In this document: positions 1 to 9,800 of the stretch, piece by piece
How positions within the stretch are numbered: the stretch's first letter is position 1
Layout: each line of letters starts with the position of its first letter
Assembly: GCA_025359045.1 (NCBI GenBank)
Contig: JANYHN010000021.1
Location: 124,001 to 188,000 of the forward strand
Source of the DNA: Hyphomicrobiales bacterium
GTDB lineage: Bacteria; Pseudomonadota; Alphaproteobacteria; Rhizobiales; Aestuariivirgaceae
Direction: 5' to 3'
DNA: 64,000 nt
Position numbers and translations under genes: made by a program
The notes under the pieces: model-generated
Seen by the model: only the letters and a program-made list of their open reading frames with translations
Databases searched by the model: none
Told to the model about the DNA's origin: nothing

Positions 1-724
1 CAGTAGTTTCAACAGTTCCTATCCCAGCAAGATCAATACCCTTGGCAGCAACTAGCCGACCTGTAAAACCAAATGACGCGCCCGCACCCTCCATATTAAA
101 ATCAAAAGGTGAGCCGTCGCCCAAAGCACGCGGCAGGGATTTCAACTCTCCAGAAAAATGAACTCGTTGCTGGGCCAAAAGTCCAGCTGCCTTGAAAGTG
201 ATTTCGTCTTGCGCATCAACATCAATCAATCCATCCATCATTGTCAGGCTGAAAGCTTTGCCGCTTGCCTCATTTTGGTAGTGGACGCTGCCGTCCCTCA
301 CGGCGACATGAATTGGTGCAGGTGGCGCCTCATTTTCATTGGTTTTTAAAACTGAACTAGATTGAGGCAGTCCAATTTTTGAACGCCCTTGTCCATCTAC
401 ACCCAAATTGAATATCGGTTGTTCAAGTTCGAAAGTGTTTGACGAGGCCTGCGCACCCAGCATTTGCATAACCGTAATCGGGAATGTCAGTTTTTTTGTT
501 GTGACCACGCTCCCCCAACTCACATCATAGAGCGCAATTCCAAAATGCGGTGAAAACTGCAATGAATGGCCACCCGAAACAGTGAGCAAGCTTCCAGTGC
601 GATCGAGGATTGCACCCTGCGCCCGCTTTTCCAAAATCATCGGCAAAAATATAAAAAGCCAGATGGCAATCGTCAAAACGGCTAATATAAAACTGAAAAA
701 GATGTAACTCAAAATGCGGTTCAT
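1..724 (-). CDS. AsmA-like membrane-anchored periplasmic protein (partial, 3' end outside window)
   Basis: The frame is open from an ATG at 724 to the window edge: 241 codons without a stop, so only the N-terminal part is seen. Residues 4-28 form one hydrophobic membrane anchor. A long, beta-rich, soluble stretch follows, with many short alternating strands and no enzyme motif. This layout, an N-terminal inner-membrane anchor and a large periplasmic domain, fits the AsmA/DUF3971-type proteins that act at the cell envelope, probably in lipid transport or outer-membrane homeostasis. The family call is an inference from layout, since the diagnostic C-terminal AsmA region is not in the window. 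The gene lies 58 bases downstream of the histidine kinase on the same strand and could be co-transcribed with it. Confidence 0.6.
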   Translation of the reverse strand, partial: MNRILSYIFFSFILAVLTIAIWLFIFLPMILEKRAQGAILDRTGSLLTVSGGHSLQFSPHFGIALYDVSWGSVVTTKKLTFPITVMQMLGAQASSNTFELEQPIFNLGVDGQGRSKIGLPQSSSVLKTNENEAPPAPIHVAVRDGSVHYQNEASGKAFSLTMMDGLIDVDAQDEITFKAAGLLAQQRVHFSGELKSLPRALGDGSPFDFNMEGAGASFGFTGRLVAAKGIDLAGIGTVETT

Positions 725-782
725 GGGCGTGCCTTATAATCTAACTTGCGGCATTTTCATGAACCAATAAACGATACAGAAA

Positions 783-3248
783 TTATTCTGCCAGTACCCG
801 GGTGGTTGGAAATGTAATTTCGATCAGCGTGCCTTGGCCTTGCTCGCTGCTCAGTTCGAATTTTGCGCGGTTAGCTTCAACTAACGCCTTGGTGAGCGGC
901 AATCCAAGACCAGTGCCTTGGGTTTCGCGGCCTGCTGTTTCAACGCGCTTAAACGGTTCAAGCGCATCCAAAATTTGGGCGGCATTCATTCCAATGCCCG
1001 TGTCTTTGAGTTTTACGGTCAATTCACCTGAAGCTGCAACATTAGCTGAAATAATCACCTGCCCACCGGGGTCTGTAAACTTGATCGCATTCGACAACAT
1101 GTTCAGGAACACTTGGCGCATGGCGCGCAAATCAGCAACCACCCGCGGCAATTTATCTGGAAAAGATTTTCGCACCAAAACCCGCCCGCGTGTTGCGCTT
1201 TCTTGCAAAAGTTTGATAGCATGGTCGGCACATTCAGCCACATTCACAGCCGTAAAATTAAGCTCCATCTTTCCAGCTTCAATTTTGGAAAGGTCAAGCA
1301 GATCGTTGATCAATGCCAGCAAGTGGCTGCCACTGGCATGAATATCATTCACATAACCGCGATATTTGTCGTTTTTAATGTCGCCAAATTGGCCAAGCCG
1401 CATGACATCTGAAAAGCCCATGATGGCATTTAAAGGCGTTCGCAGTTCATGAGAAATGCGGGCCAGAAATTCTGATTTTTGCTTAGACGCAGCTTCGGCA
1501 CTTTCTTTGGCTTCACGCAATTCCATCTCTGTGCGCTTCCAGCTCGTAATGTCTCGCATCACCGCGCAAAACGCGGCGGCAGATTTATGATTTTGCAATT
1601 TGCCAATTGTCAAAAATAACGGAACAGTTCCGCCCTGCTTGACAACAGCCGTCACTTCTCGCCCATCATTAAAAACTGCGCCAAGGCCCGGCCCATGCAG
1701 CCCTGCAAAATACTGCTGTAAGATTTTGCGACTATCGCTTGTGAAATAATCAGCCAGTGGCCTAGCCTTCACTTCGGCACTTCGGTAGCCAAAAAGAGAT
1801 TCGGCCCCCGCACTAAAACTTAATATAGCTCCGTTATTGTCGAGTATGACGATTCCGTCTGAAGCGATATCAAGAATACTGTTCAATTCAGCTTCCGTCG
1901 TTAGGCCTGAATGATCCTGATTATCAACTCGAACAGTTTCAACACTTTGAGGCGGCGCCTCTTCAATAATTGCGACTGGCACTTCTGGCACTGAAATTTC
2001 AGTAGGCGCCACTTTTTCAGGAGTTTTCGCGAAGCTTAATATAAATTGGCGAGCTGGCCCATTTATCCAAGGAATTCCGCTGGTCGAAACAGCAAAATTC
2101 CGTATCTGGTTTGCTGCAGTTTCTATTTCAAAAGCGCAATTTGATGAAGATGCGTCAAAGATTTTTTTAAGCAGGCTTTTGTTCTGAAACAGCTCAGCCG
2201 AAAACTCTAAACCCAGTAACTGCAAAACCTTCTGCGATGCATAAACGGGCTCGCCATCCTGAACAATAATCAAGGCGGCACCAGACCCTTCTAACGCCTT
2301 CACAATAGCACGCGGCGGTTGGGCTGCAGCAGCTAGGGCGTTGGACGCTTTTTGTACGGGCTTTTGCGAAACGGCTGCAACTTTTACCTTTTCAAGCGCT
2401 GGCTTTTCCTCAGACTTGCCAATTGCATCATTTAAACTGCGCGCTAAAGCTTCAAAGGCTTGCGTGTCGTTTTGGGGAGATATTACTGGCTCTGCGGAAC
2501 GAGGCGCCTCGGTCAGTTGACGTTCCATATTGCGACGTTCGGTAATGTCATCCATAACTAAAACCGCAAAGGCTTCGTTATCGCCCGCAAGACGCCGCAA
2601 AGTCAGGCGCGCCTCGCGCTTTCCGTAAAGACCGTCGAAAGTTTCAACAGCACTCACCAAATTAGTTGCCTGCAATCGGCCTAAAATTTTCGCGGCCCGG
2701 TCAGCATCGCCCAAAATATCGGCCAAGCTGTTATGTTTAGAAATATCAAACAGGGCAGCAGCCATAGCATTGGCCTCTGCAATCATTCCGTCATTGAAGA
2801 GTAAAACGCCAGCAACGGGTAATTGGTCAAACAAATCGTTCGATGCAGAAAGTTGTTTGCTAGGTGCTGGCGAAACCACCAAAAGCCCCGGCCTGCCATC
2901 GGCTAGAGTGTGAAGCCAGCAATGGCTTTCGAAAGCTTCTGCACAACCTGTCGACGGGAACTCCAGCGACGTGAATTTGATTTCGTCGCGTTTCAGGGTT
3001 TTTGTAAGTGTCGCAATCTCAGCAATACCGGCTTCTAAGGGGTCAAACACCCGGTCAATCAAATCAAAAACCGATTGACCATCAAAAGCAGCTATGCCCG
3101 CTTCATTTGCCCAGACTAGTCGCCCACGCATACCGTCCCATAGCCAAGCAGCATCAGCTGCTTTGCGGAGATCTTCAAGCGTTTGGATTATCGGCCCGGT
3201 CAAAGTGATTAAATCTCTAATTAACAAAATATAAACCAAACTAATCAA
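783..3248 (-). CDS. Multi-PAS sensor histidine kinase (PleC/DivJ/PdhS-like)
   Basis: This 821-residue protein autophosphorylates a histidine in a two-component system. PAS-like segments lie near residues 35-120, 140-235, 320-410 and 455-570. The dimerisation/phosphoacceptor helix carries SHELRTPLNAIMGFSD with the phosphorylated His at 600. The ATPase domain has its N box (LSNAIKF, 719-725), G1 (DTGIGM) and G2 (GTGLGL, 778-783). There is no receiver domain. A hydrophobic N-terminal stretch (residues 1-20) depends on a TTG start at 3248 with only a distant Shine-Dalgarno, so the true start may be slightly downstream. The HisKA/ATPase sequence resembles the alphaproteobacterial PleC/DivJ/PdhS group that controls DivK and cell-cycle polarity. 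That assignment is from pattern memory and not tested. An Ala/Pro-rich linker occupies about 245-315. Confidence 0.85.
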   Translation of the reverse strand: MISLVYILLIRDLITLTGPIIQTLEDLRKAADAAWLWDGMRGRLVWANEAGIAAFDGQSVFDLIDRVFDPLEAGIAEIATLTKTLKRDEIKFTSLEFPSTGCAEAFESHCWLHTLADGRPGLLVVSPAPSKQLSASNDLFDQLPVAGVLLFNDGMIAEANAMAAALFDISKHNSLADILGDADRAAKILGRLQATNLVSAVETFDGLYGKREARLTLRRLAGDNEAFAVLVMDDITERRNMERQLTEAPRSAEPVISPQNDTQAFEALARSLNDAIGKSEEKPALEKVKVAAVSQKPVQKASNALAAAAQPPRAIVKALEGSGAALIIVQDGEPVYASQKVLQLLGLEFSAELFQNKSLLKKIFDASSSNCAFEIETAANQIRNFAVSTSGIPWINGPARQFILSFAKTPEKVAPTEISVPEVPVAIIEEAPPQSVETVRVDNQDHSGLTTEAELNSILDIASDGIVILDNNGAILSFSAGAESLFGYRSAEVKARPLADYFTSDSRKILQQYFAGLHGPGLGAVFNDGREVTAVVKQGGTVPLFLTIGKLQNHKSAAAFCAVMRDITSWKRTEMELREAKESAEAASKQKSEFLARISHELRTPLNAIMGFSDVMRLGQFGDIKNDKYRGYVNDIHASGSHLLALINDLLDLSKIEAGKMELNFTAVNVAECADHAIKLLQESATRGRVLVRKSFPDKLPRVVADLRAMRQVFLNMLSNAIKFTDPGGQVIISANVAASGELTVKLKDTGIGMNAAQILDALEPFKRVETAGRETQGTGLGLPLTKALVEANRAKFELSSEQGQGTLIEITFPTTRVLAE

Positions 3249-3319
3249 TTTTTAAGCTTCGCGTCCACCTTTCCTTAAGGATTTAAGCTGGCAAATTGCT
3301 TTAATCTTAATAAAATCTA

Positions 3320-3332
3320 GTTGCGACGCAAC
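3320..3332. repeat. Short palindrome upstream of tRNA-His
   Basis: GTTGCG-A-CGCAAC is a perfect 6-bp inverted repeat around one base. It lies 68 bases upstream of the tRNA and 72 bases upstream of the kinase start on the other strand, so it could be an operator for either. Nothing else supports this. Confidence 0.25.
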
Positions 3333-3399
3333 ATTTTGCCCAACGCCTCCGATTACGAGTTGAATTTCTCAACATCTGGCGCTAGAGCGGTGCGTGGAC

Positions 3400-3476
3400 G
3401 CCGCCATAGCTCAGTTGGTTAGAGCGCTAGATTGTGGATCTAGAGGTCCCCCGTTCGAGCCGGGGTGGTGGTACCA
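3400..3476 (+). tRNA. tRNA-His (anticodon GTG), CCA encoded
   Basis: The cloverleaf folds fully. The acceptor stem is GCCGCCA with TGGTGGT, the D arm holds the A-box GCTCAGTTGGTTAGAGC, the anticodon stem CTAGA/TCTAG encloses loop TTGTGGA, and the T arm is CCCCG-TTCGAGC-CGGGG. The discriminator base is A73 and CCA is encoded. The base before position 1 is C, so the extra G-1 of most tRNA-His is not encoded. Loss of G-1 with A73 is a known trait of many alphaproteobacteria, so this is a lineage marker. Confidence 0.97.
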
Positions 3477-3802
3477 TCATTAAAACGCAGTGGATGTTAA
3501 TATTTTCCCATTGCTCTGTTGCGGTTGCCATTGTTATCGGCTTTCCGCGTCCATTTTATGGGTAGCTCAAAAAATTTGAGATTAATCATTTCAGCACAAG
3601 CAATTAACCAATTTTTAACGGCCCCAGCTTAGTTCTTTTTCTTAACGATTGGTTTAGTCACCCTTACAGGTTGTGTGGTTTGGGCGGGTATTTCAGGTCG
3701 TAGCAGGTGGTTGTTCTGATCAGGTTTTATCAGTTCAAATCTAATGCCGTAAACGCTGCGTTTTTTGTTAAATTTGTAAATTTTTTGTGGAGTGAGTTTT
3801 TG
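3477..3802. other. Non-coding gap between tRNA-His and the DUF11 region
   Basis: No convincing gene is seen. An 80-codon minus-strand frame (3629-3871) rich in Lys, Gln and Pro overlaps the start of the next gene and has no recognisable domain, so it is probably chance. The stretch is A+T-rich with T-runs, as expected for a promoter region. No copy of the tRNA 3' end was noticed downstream that would mark an integrated island. Confidence 0.5.
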
Positions 3803-4198
3803 ATGCGATTTCGACGCAGACGGAGATTTGGAGATTAAAACAACCTTAGGTAGAGTTGTTTTGTTTGTCATCGTTTCGGTGATGCTGATTCTTATCCAAA
3901 ATTCTCAGGGATTTGCTGCCGTTACGTTCCTTGACCCCCCTAATCTTTACCATTTCCCGCGCTCAAGCGCGAACAAAGCCCAGGTCAAAGTAACGGGAAT
4001 TTCCGATCCATTTGTACGCGGCACCCATCTCCCCTCACCCTACGCGGTGTTTCAACAAGATGTGGACCCTCTGCGATGAGCCACATGCACAAATTTCAAC
4101 ACGACCGAAGGCGAAGGCACCGAAAGCGACCGCGAGCTGGGCCTAAAATTTTTCAAACTCAAACCAATCAACACTTCAACCGAAATTAATGGAGACTA
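3803..4198 (+). pseudogene. Small secreted protein, apparently broken by a frameshift and an in-frame TGA
   Basis: The best-placed start is the ATG at 3803, 11 bases after a GGAGTGAG ribosome site. It encodes only MRFRRRRRFGD before TAA, a typical basic n-region. From about 3828 another frame continues as a hydrophobic signal segment and a secreted domain (DPPNLYHFPRSS near the middle). This frame meets TGA at 4077-4079. Beyond it the same frame stays open for 39 more codons (GEGTESDRELGLKFFK inside) to TAA at 4196, overlapping the next start codon. Removing one frameshift and one stop would give a single secreted protein of about 130 residues. A TTG-start 83-residue version (3828-4079) is the alternative reading. 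It precedes the DUF11 genes directly and was probably their first partner gene. Confidence 0.5.
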
Positions 4199-5178
4199 AA
4201 ATGGATAGCGAATTAGAAACCGACCAGCCGCCAAAGAAGCGAAATATTCTAAAGCGAGTTGGCTCATCGACAATGGCATTTGGTGTTTTGCTGTCGCAAG
4301 TCACGCCAGCACTGGCCACCATCGATAACACCGCCAGCGCATCAGGCACTTATAACGCTTCGACAACGACTTCGAATACATCGACAGTTAACGTGTCAGT
4401 CGCGCCAGCCGCGCCTTCAATACAGGCACTTTCGAAGTCAGCGGGCGTTCCAACAACCGCACTTGGGCCAAATGCCACGGTCACCGACGCTGGTGACACG
4501 ATCACGTTTACCTACGTTGTTAAAAACAATGGTAACGTGACCCTAACAAACGTGTTGCCGGTTGACACTGGTCCAACATTCAACGGTACCGCAGGCACAT
4601 TGGCTTTGGGCGCGTTTACACCAACAACGCCTTCAAACACGCTGCCGATCACCTTGGCACCAGGCGCACAGCAAACTTATACCGCCGTCTACACCTTGTC
4701 AGCGCTTGATGCCTACCGTGGTGCTGGCTCTTCACCACTTGTCGCTAACTCTGCCAACGCAACAGGCAAATCACCAACCAACGCGACTGTCAACTCGACA
4801 ACACCTGCAACAGCAACGGCAATTATTGCACCAGGCCCATCGCTGTCGATCGTCAAGTCGTCGAGTACACCTGGCCCAGTGGCCGTCGGCAACACGGTTA
4901 CCTATACCTACACAGTCACCAACAACGGCAACGTGCCAATCACGGGTGTGAAGATCAGCGACACGCACGAAGGCTCAGCCATTGCACCGCAATCAGCAAT
5001 GCTTGAGCAAGTTGCTCCTCTTGGTGGTGCAGGCGGCGGTGTACCAGGCCCATTGGGTGCTGGTGCTTCAACCGATACCACAGCAGGCGACGGTATTTGG
5101 ACGACATTGGCCCCAGGTGCCACGGTCATCTTCAAATACACACACACGGTCACGCAGACCGAGTTCGATGCTGGTTAA
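4189..5178 (+). CDS. Secreted DUF11-repeat protein 1
   Basis: This 329-residue protein has a long, highly charged N-terminal extension (about 30 residues), a hydrophobic segment and a signal-peptidase-like PALA site near residue 45. The mature chain starts TIDNTASASGTY, contains two DUF11 (immunoglobulin-like beta-sandwich) modules with the signature GDTITFTYVVKNNGN, and ends abruptly at VTQTEFDAG, before the last strand of the second module. DUF11 repeats usually form stalks on cell surfaces. No catalytic motif is seen. A second ATG at 4201 (MDSELETD) is an alternative start. It is the first intact gene of a co-directional run of five and is Thr-, Ala- and Pro-rich like the two that follow. 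Confidence 0.85.
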   Translation: METKMDSELETDQPPKKRNILKRVGSSTMAFGVLLSQVTPALATIDNTASASGTYNASTTTSNTSTVNVSVAPAAPSIQALSKSAGVPTTALGPNATVTDAGDTITFTYVVKNNGNVTLTNVLPVDTGPTFNGTAGTLALGAFTPTTPSNTLPITLAPGAQQTYTAVYTLSALDAYRGAGSSPLVANSANATGKSPTNATVNSTTPATATAIIAPGPSLSIVKSSSTPGPVAVGNTVTYTYTVTNNGNVPITGVKISDTHEGSAIAPQSAMLEQVAPLGGAGGGVPGPLGAGASTDTTAGDGIWTTLAPGATVIFKYTHTVTQTEFDAG

Positions 5179-5188
5179 CGAGACCCAA

Positions 5189-5217
5189 TCTCGCGCGGCG
5201 TAAAAACGTCGCGCGGG
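5189..5217 (+). promoter_or_regulatory. Intercistronic hairpin before DUF11 gene 2
   Basis: CGCGCGGCG (5192-5200) pairs with CGTCGCGCG (5207-5215) around the loop TAAAAA, with one G-U pair, and the stem can extend by three pairs to 5189/5218. No T-run follows, so it is not an intrinsic terminator. The GGGAAA next to its 3' arm is the likely ribosome site of the next gene, so folding could limit translation or protect upstream mRNA. Confidence 0.55.
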
Positions 5218-5226
5218 AAATTATTG

Positions 5227-5754
5227 ATGATCGCCCCGCACACAACATCGAAGCAAAAATTGCCCGGCAAGACGCGCCGGGCTTCAGCCTTTTTGGCTGC
5301 GCTTCTGCTTGGTGTTGTGCTGCAGAGCAATCTTGCACATGCAACAATCGACAACACAGCGATTGCATCAGGAACTTACGCGGCAGCACCTGTCATTTCA
5401 CCATCGTCTTCCGTGAGTGTTACGGTGTCCGCAGCTGCACCTTCAATGTTGGTTACAAAAACCGCTAGCCCGACTACAAATCTGAGCGCGGGCCAAGTTA
5501 TCACTTACACCTACACAGTTAAAAACACGGGCAATGTTTCACTACAAAACATTAGTCTCGCCGATGTCCACAATGCCATTGGCGCTGCACCGGTGCCGGG
5601 CTCTGAAGTGATTACCAGTGATGTTCCGCCACTGAATGATTCAAGCGACGCGACCGCGAGCAACGGCGTGTGGAGCATCTTGGCACCGGGCGACACCGTC
5701 ACCTTCACCGCAACATACACCGTCAAGCAATCAGATGTGGACACGCTGCAATGA
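5227..5754 (+). CDS. Secreted DUF11 protein 2 (single module)
   Basis: A basic n-region (KQKLPGKTRR), a long hydrophobic core and a LAHA cleavage motif precede the mature start TIDNTAIASGTY, nearly identical to that of the preceding protein. One DUF11 module follows (GQVITYTYTVKNTGN) and the protein stops at VKQSDVDTLQ, the same point in the fold where proteins 1 and 3 stop. At 175 residues it is the smallest unit of the group and could be a repeating subunit. Two adjacent ATGs (5224 and 5227) are possible starts. The gap to the upstream gene is 45-48 bases and holds the hairpin. Confidence 0.85.
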   Translation: MIAPHTTSKQKLPGKTRRASAFLAALLLGVVLQSNLAHATIDNTAIASGTYAAAPVISPSSSVSVTVSAAAPSMLVTKTASPTTNLSAGQVITYTYTVKNTGNVSLQNISLADVHNAIGAAPVPGSEVITSDVPPLNDSSDATASNGVWSILAPGDTVTFTATYTVKQSDVDTLQ

Positions 5755-5792
5755 TTTTCAATTTCAAAACACAAAAATCCGGGGATCACCAA

Positions 5793-6833
5793 ATGGAAAA
5801 TAATTCAATAGAAGAAACAGGCCGAAACTTGTTGCGTGTTTCTGATGCTCAAATCAAACGAGCCAGTCGAACAAAATTCAGACGACTTACCACAAGTCTT
5901 TTGGCGCTGGCCTTGGCGGCATTTCAAATTGTTCCGGCCTTCGCCACGATCAACAATACAGTCACAGCTTCGGGTACGGCCCCCGGCGGCATACCAGTGA
6001 CTGGCAATGCCAACGCCACCGTGGCGGTGATCGTTGCAGCACCAGCTGTGAGCGTCGTTAAAACTATTGCTTTTGCCCCAGCAGGCGGTGACGCAAACGG
6101 TAACGGCAAAGCCGATCCTGGTGACGTGCTGAACTACAAATTCACAGTGACCAACAATGGCAACGTGTCGTTAAATGACGTAAAGGTCACTGATGCAAAT
6201 GACGGCGTGGGTGCCGCTGTTGTGGTTGTTGTCCCAACGGTCGTAACAACCGACAACGGTTCTGCAGCCGCAGGCACGCTGGGTGACTCTGTCAATGCCA
6301 GTACGACCAAATGGGATAAGCTGGGCCCAGCAGACGTCATCACTTTCACGGGCACATACACTGTTGTTGCGGGTGATATCGCAAGCGCAGGCGGAGGCTC
6401 AGGCATTGGCGCATCAGGCGGTGCGGAACCTGATGGTTTCTTGGATGACAAAGCAACTGCAACAGCCAATTATATCAATGGCGTCACAACAACACCTGTT
6501 ACCTCAAGCGATAAGAAGAGTATAAAGCTCAACATCGCGCCCGGTCTGCAAGTGACCAAAGTGGCCAGCAAAACCACCAACGCCGCTGCTGGTGACGTGA
6601 TTACTTACACCTACACAGTCAAGAACACGGGCAATACACCAGTCACCAACATCAATCTTGCCGATACCCATAATGGCATTGCCGGTGCGCTGGTTCCAGC
6701 CTTCGTAGCCTTCAATGTGGGTAACACATCTACCCACACAGGCAACACCATCAATAGTCTCTCACCGGGCGACTCTGCGACTTACACCGCGACCTACACC
6801 GTAACCCAAACCGACGTGGATACGCGTCAGTAA
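5793..6833 (+). CDS. Secreted DUF11 protein 3 (two modules)
   Basis: I place the start at the ATG at 5793 (MENNSIEETGRN), since the frame open from 5670 overlaps protein 2. The 346-residue product has a 30-residue charged extension, a hydrophobic core ending PAFA and the mature start TINNTVTASGTA. Two DUF11 modules are present. The first carries DANGNGKADPGD, an acidic DxNxNG loop that could bind calcium, and the second carries GDVITYTYTVKNTGN. A Gly-rich insertion lies between them. The chain ends VTQTDVDTRQ, again lacking the final strand of the module. It stops 3 bases before the next start, so translation is probably coupled. Confidence 0.87.
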   Translation: MENNSIEETGRNLLRVSDAQIKRASRTKFRRLTTSLLALALAAFQIVPAFATINNTVTASGTAPGGIPVTGNANATVAVIVAAPAVSVVKTIAFAPAGGDANGNGKADPGDVLNYKFTVTNNGNVSLNDVKVTDANDGVGAAVVVVVPTVVTTDNGSAAAGTLGDSVNASTTKWDKLGPADVITFTGTYTVVAGDIASAGGGSGIGASGGAEPDGFLDDKATATANYINGVTTTPVTSSDKKSIKLNIAPGLQVTKVASKTTNAAAGDVITYTYTVKNTGNTPVTNINLADTHNGIAGALVPAFVAFNVGNTSTHTGNTINSLSPGDSATYTATYTVTQTDVDTRQ

Positions 6834-6836
6834 CAC

Positions 6837-9800
6837 ATGACCAACGGGCAACCATATAACAACGAGAAAGCCAAAAGCCGGTGGCAGCGCAAGCTGTCAG
6901 CCGCTTTTGTCGCTGCCTCTTTGTTGTGCTTGCCTGTTAAGTCTGCCATCGCCGCCATTACAGATACAGTGTCGGTCATAGGTTTTGATGGCACGACTGC
7001 GTTGAATTATTCAGCGACAGCAAATGTGCTCGTCGTTCCTGCTGCGCCGCAACTGTCAGTCATCAAAACGCCAACATCAAATTTCGGCCCCGATGGCTCG
7101 CCTGATCCAGGTGATACAATTTCTTACACCTTCACGGTGCAAAATACGGGCAATATCACATTACAAAATGTGACCGTCGTTGATCCAATGGCAACGTTGA
7201 CGGGAACGACAATTCCGACAATGGCCCCCGGTGCCATCGACACCACAACTTATACCGCGGTTCATACAATCACTATTGCGGATTTGGTTGCTGGCCAGTT
7301 TGTGAATATCGCGACTGGCACAGCCCATGCGGCGAGCGGGCAAGATTTGACGACCGTCGCCACTGTATCCACGCCTCTCACGGTTGTATCTTCAATGACA
7401 CTTGTGAAAACCGGCGTGCTGAATGTGGGCGGCAACGGTCAAGCTGATGCGGGCGATACCATCAGCTATCAATTCCTCGTCACCAACACTGGCCCAACCA
7501 CGCTGCATGACGTGAAAATTTCCGATCCGCTGGTTAATCTCAGCAGTCTGGGCAACAACCCACAATCCATAGCAATGTTAGAGGGCGCCAAGCAGGCGAG
7601 CGACGATCTAACAACAGCTTCAATTGACGCACCAAAGCAATGCATTGCAACAAGCCCGATAGCAACTGACCTCATCGCAAGTCTAGTGCCTAGTGATGCA
7701 CTCGTGGCGTTTAATGATGCAAACTTAAATGTAGATCGCCAAGTGCTGCGCATGTCTGGCACAGCTGAAACTCTGGCTGCGGGCGACAAGATTGGGTTCA
7801 TCTACCGCTTGACCAATTCAGGTAACATGCCATTGACCAGCATTGTCGCTGATCAACCAGATGCCATTGCCTTCAACGCACGCGTTGAAATGCTGGCCAC
7901 AAATGAAACTGATCCAGCAGGCCTCATATTTACACGTGCTGTGACGGAAGATGAAATTGCCAAAGGCGAGATTGATGCGCCTGCAACAATTACTGCAAAA
8001 TCAAAAAACGGAATTTTGAATTTGCAAGTCAATAACAAGCTGCCTTTGACTGCCGTGACGAGTTATGAAAATTTCACAACAGCTTCAATCACGCCAACCA
8101 ACTTACCAATTCTGAATGCGGGCCAATCAACCACATTCACCGCGACTTACACGTTAACGCAAGCCGATGTGGACAATGGTGTCGTCAATAACACCGCCAC
8201 AGCAACAGCATTGAACGTGGCCAATCAAACTTTGACGAAAGTCAGCACCTTCAGCCAGCCACTCCTTGCTGTGCCGGGCGTTGCAACCATCAAAACCGGA
8301 ACAATTGATCTAGGCTCCGATAATCAGCCATCAATCGGCGACATCATCACCTATCAATTCGCGGTCACCAACACAGGCAATGTGACTCTGAGCAATGTTA
8401 CAATGACGGACCCCAAAGCGGTCTTCTCGCCCGTCACAACAATTGCGTCACTAGCACCGGGCGTCACCGACACGACCACTTTCAAAGCAACCCACGCGTT
8501 GACGGCAGCCGATGTCACCGCAGGCCAGGCGCAAAACCAAGCCACCGTAAACGCCAAAACGCCAAAGGCTGTCACGATAACAGCGCTGTCTGACGACAAC
8601 GATCTCACCACGCATGATCCAACTATCGTGCAATGGCCAGCTATTGCATTGATCAAGACAGTATCATCCATCACAGATGTGAATGCGAATGGCTTCACCG
8701 ATGCAGGCGATCTGATTAACTACGCCTTTAAGGTGACAAACACCGGAAAATTCACACTCAACAATATTACGGTTACTGATCCTCTTATGCCGACTGGCAT
8801 TACTGGCGCAACGCTGAATGGCTTGGCACCGGGTGCCTCTGACGCCACGCATTTCACTGGTGTTTACACAATCAAGCAGAGTGACGTGAATTTCGGCCAT
8901 GTCGATAATACTGCAAAGGTTGAAGGCACTGACATTAACGGCGTAATGGTTATCGATTTCTCAGATCCTGCTGTGATCACCGGAAATGCCCCAACGATAA
9001 CGCCAATTCCACCGCATCCGGTTTTGACCTTGCTCAAAATCCAAAGCTCGCTCGAAGACAAAAACAATAACAGCCTGACCGATGTTGGAGATGTGATCCA
9101 TTATACATTTACAATAACCAATGCTGGCAACTTGCCCTTTACCACTGTGAACTTGGTTGATCTTCTGCCAGGTGCAATCGTGACGGGCACTCCGCTCACC
9201 AACTTTGCACCTAATGCACAAGACTCAACCACATTCACCGCGGCCTACACAATCACCTCAACGGATGTGACGCTTGGCGGTGTCAGCAATCAAGCTAGAG
9301 TGAGCGGCGTCCTGACATCTGGGGCCATCATTACTGACCTGTCAGACAATGCTGATCCAACGCTTAACAATCCAACTGTCACACCAATCGTGGCTAAGCC
9401 TTCAATCGCTCTGATCAAGCATCTGTTCTCAATCGTAGACAACGGAACGCTGGGGGTGACCGACGCAGGCGACGTGATCAATTTCACCTTCGATGTGAAA
9501 AACACGGGCAACGTTCCGCTGACCAACGTCTTTATCAATGATCTGTTGCCGGGTGCCACAGTCACAGGTGGCCCAATCGCCAACCTGCCAGCGGGTAACA
9601 CCGACACAACCACTTTCAAAGCCAGCTACACCATAACTGCTGTCGATATTACCAACGGTAAAGTCAGCAATTCGGCGCAGGTCTTTGGCACGTCCAGCAC
9701 AACCACTGTGTCGGATATCTCCGACAACGCCGTATTCACAGCCGATAACCCGACGATCACCACCTTGGGTGCTGGCATTGCGATTGTGAAAGTCTTCACT

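Noticed and set aside
3629..3871. 80-codon minus-strand frame after the tRNA
   Set aside because: Low-complexity Lys/Gln/Pro composition, no domain, and it overlaps the start of the secreted-protein frame.
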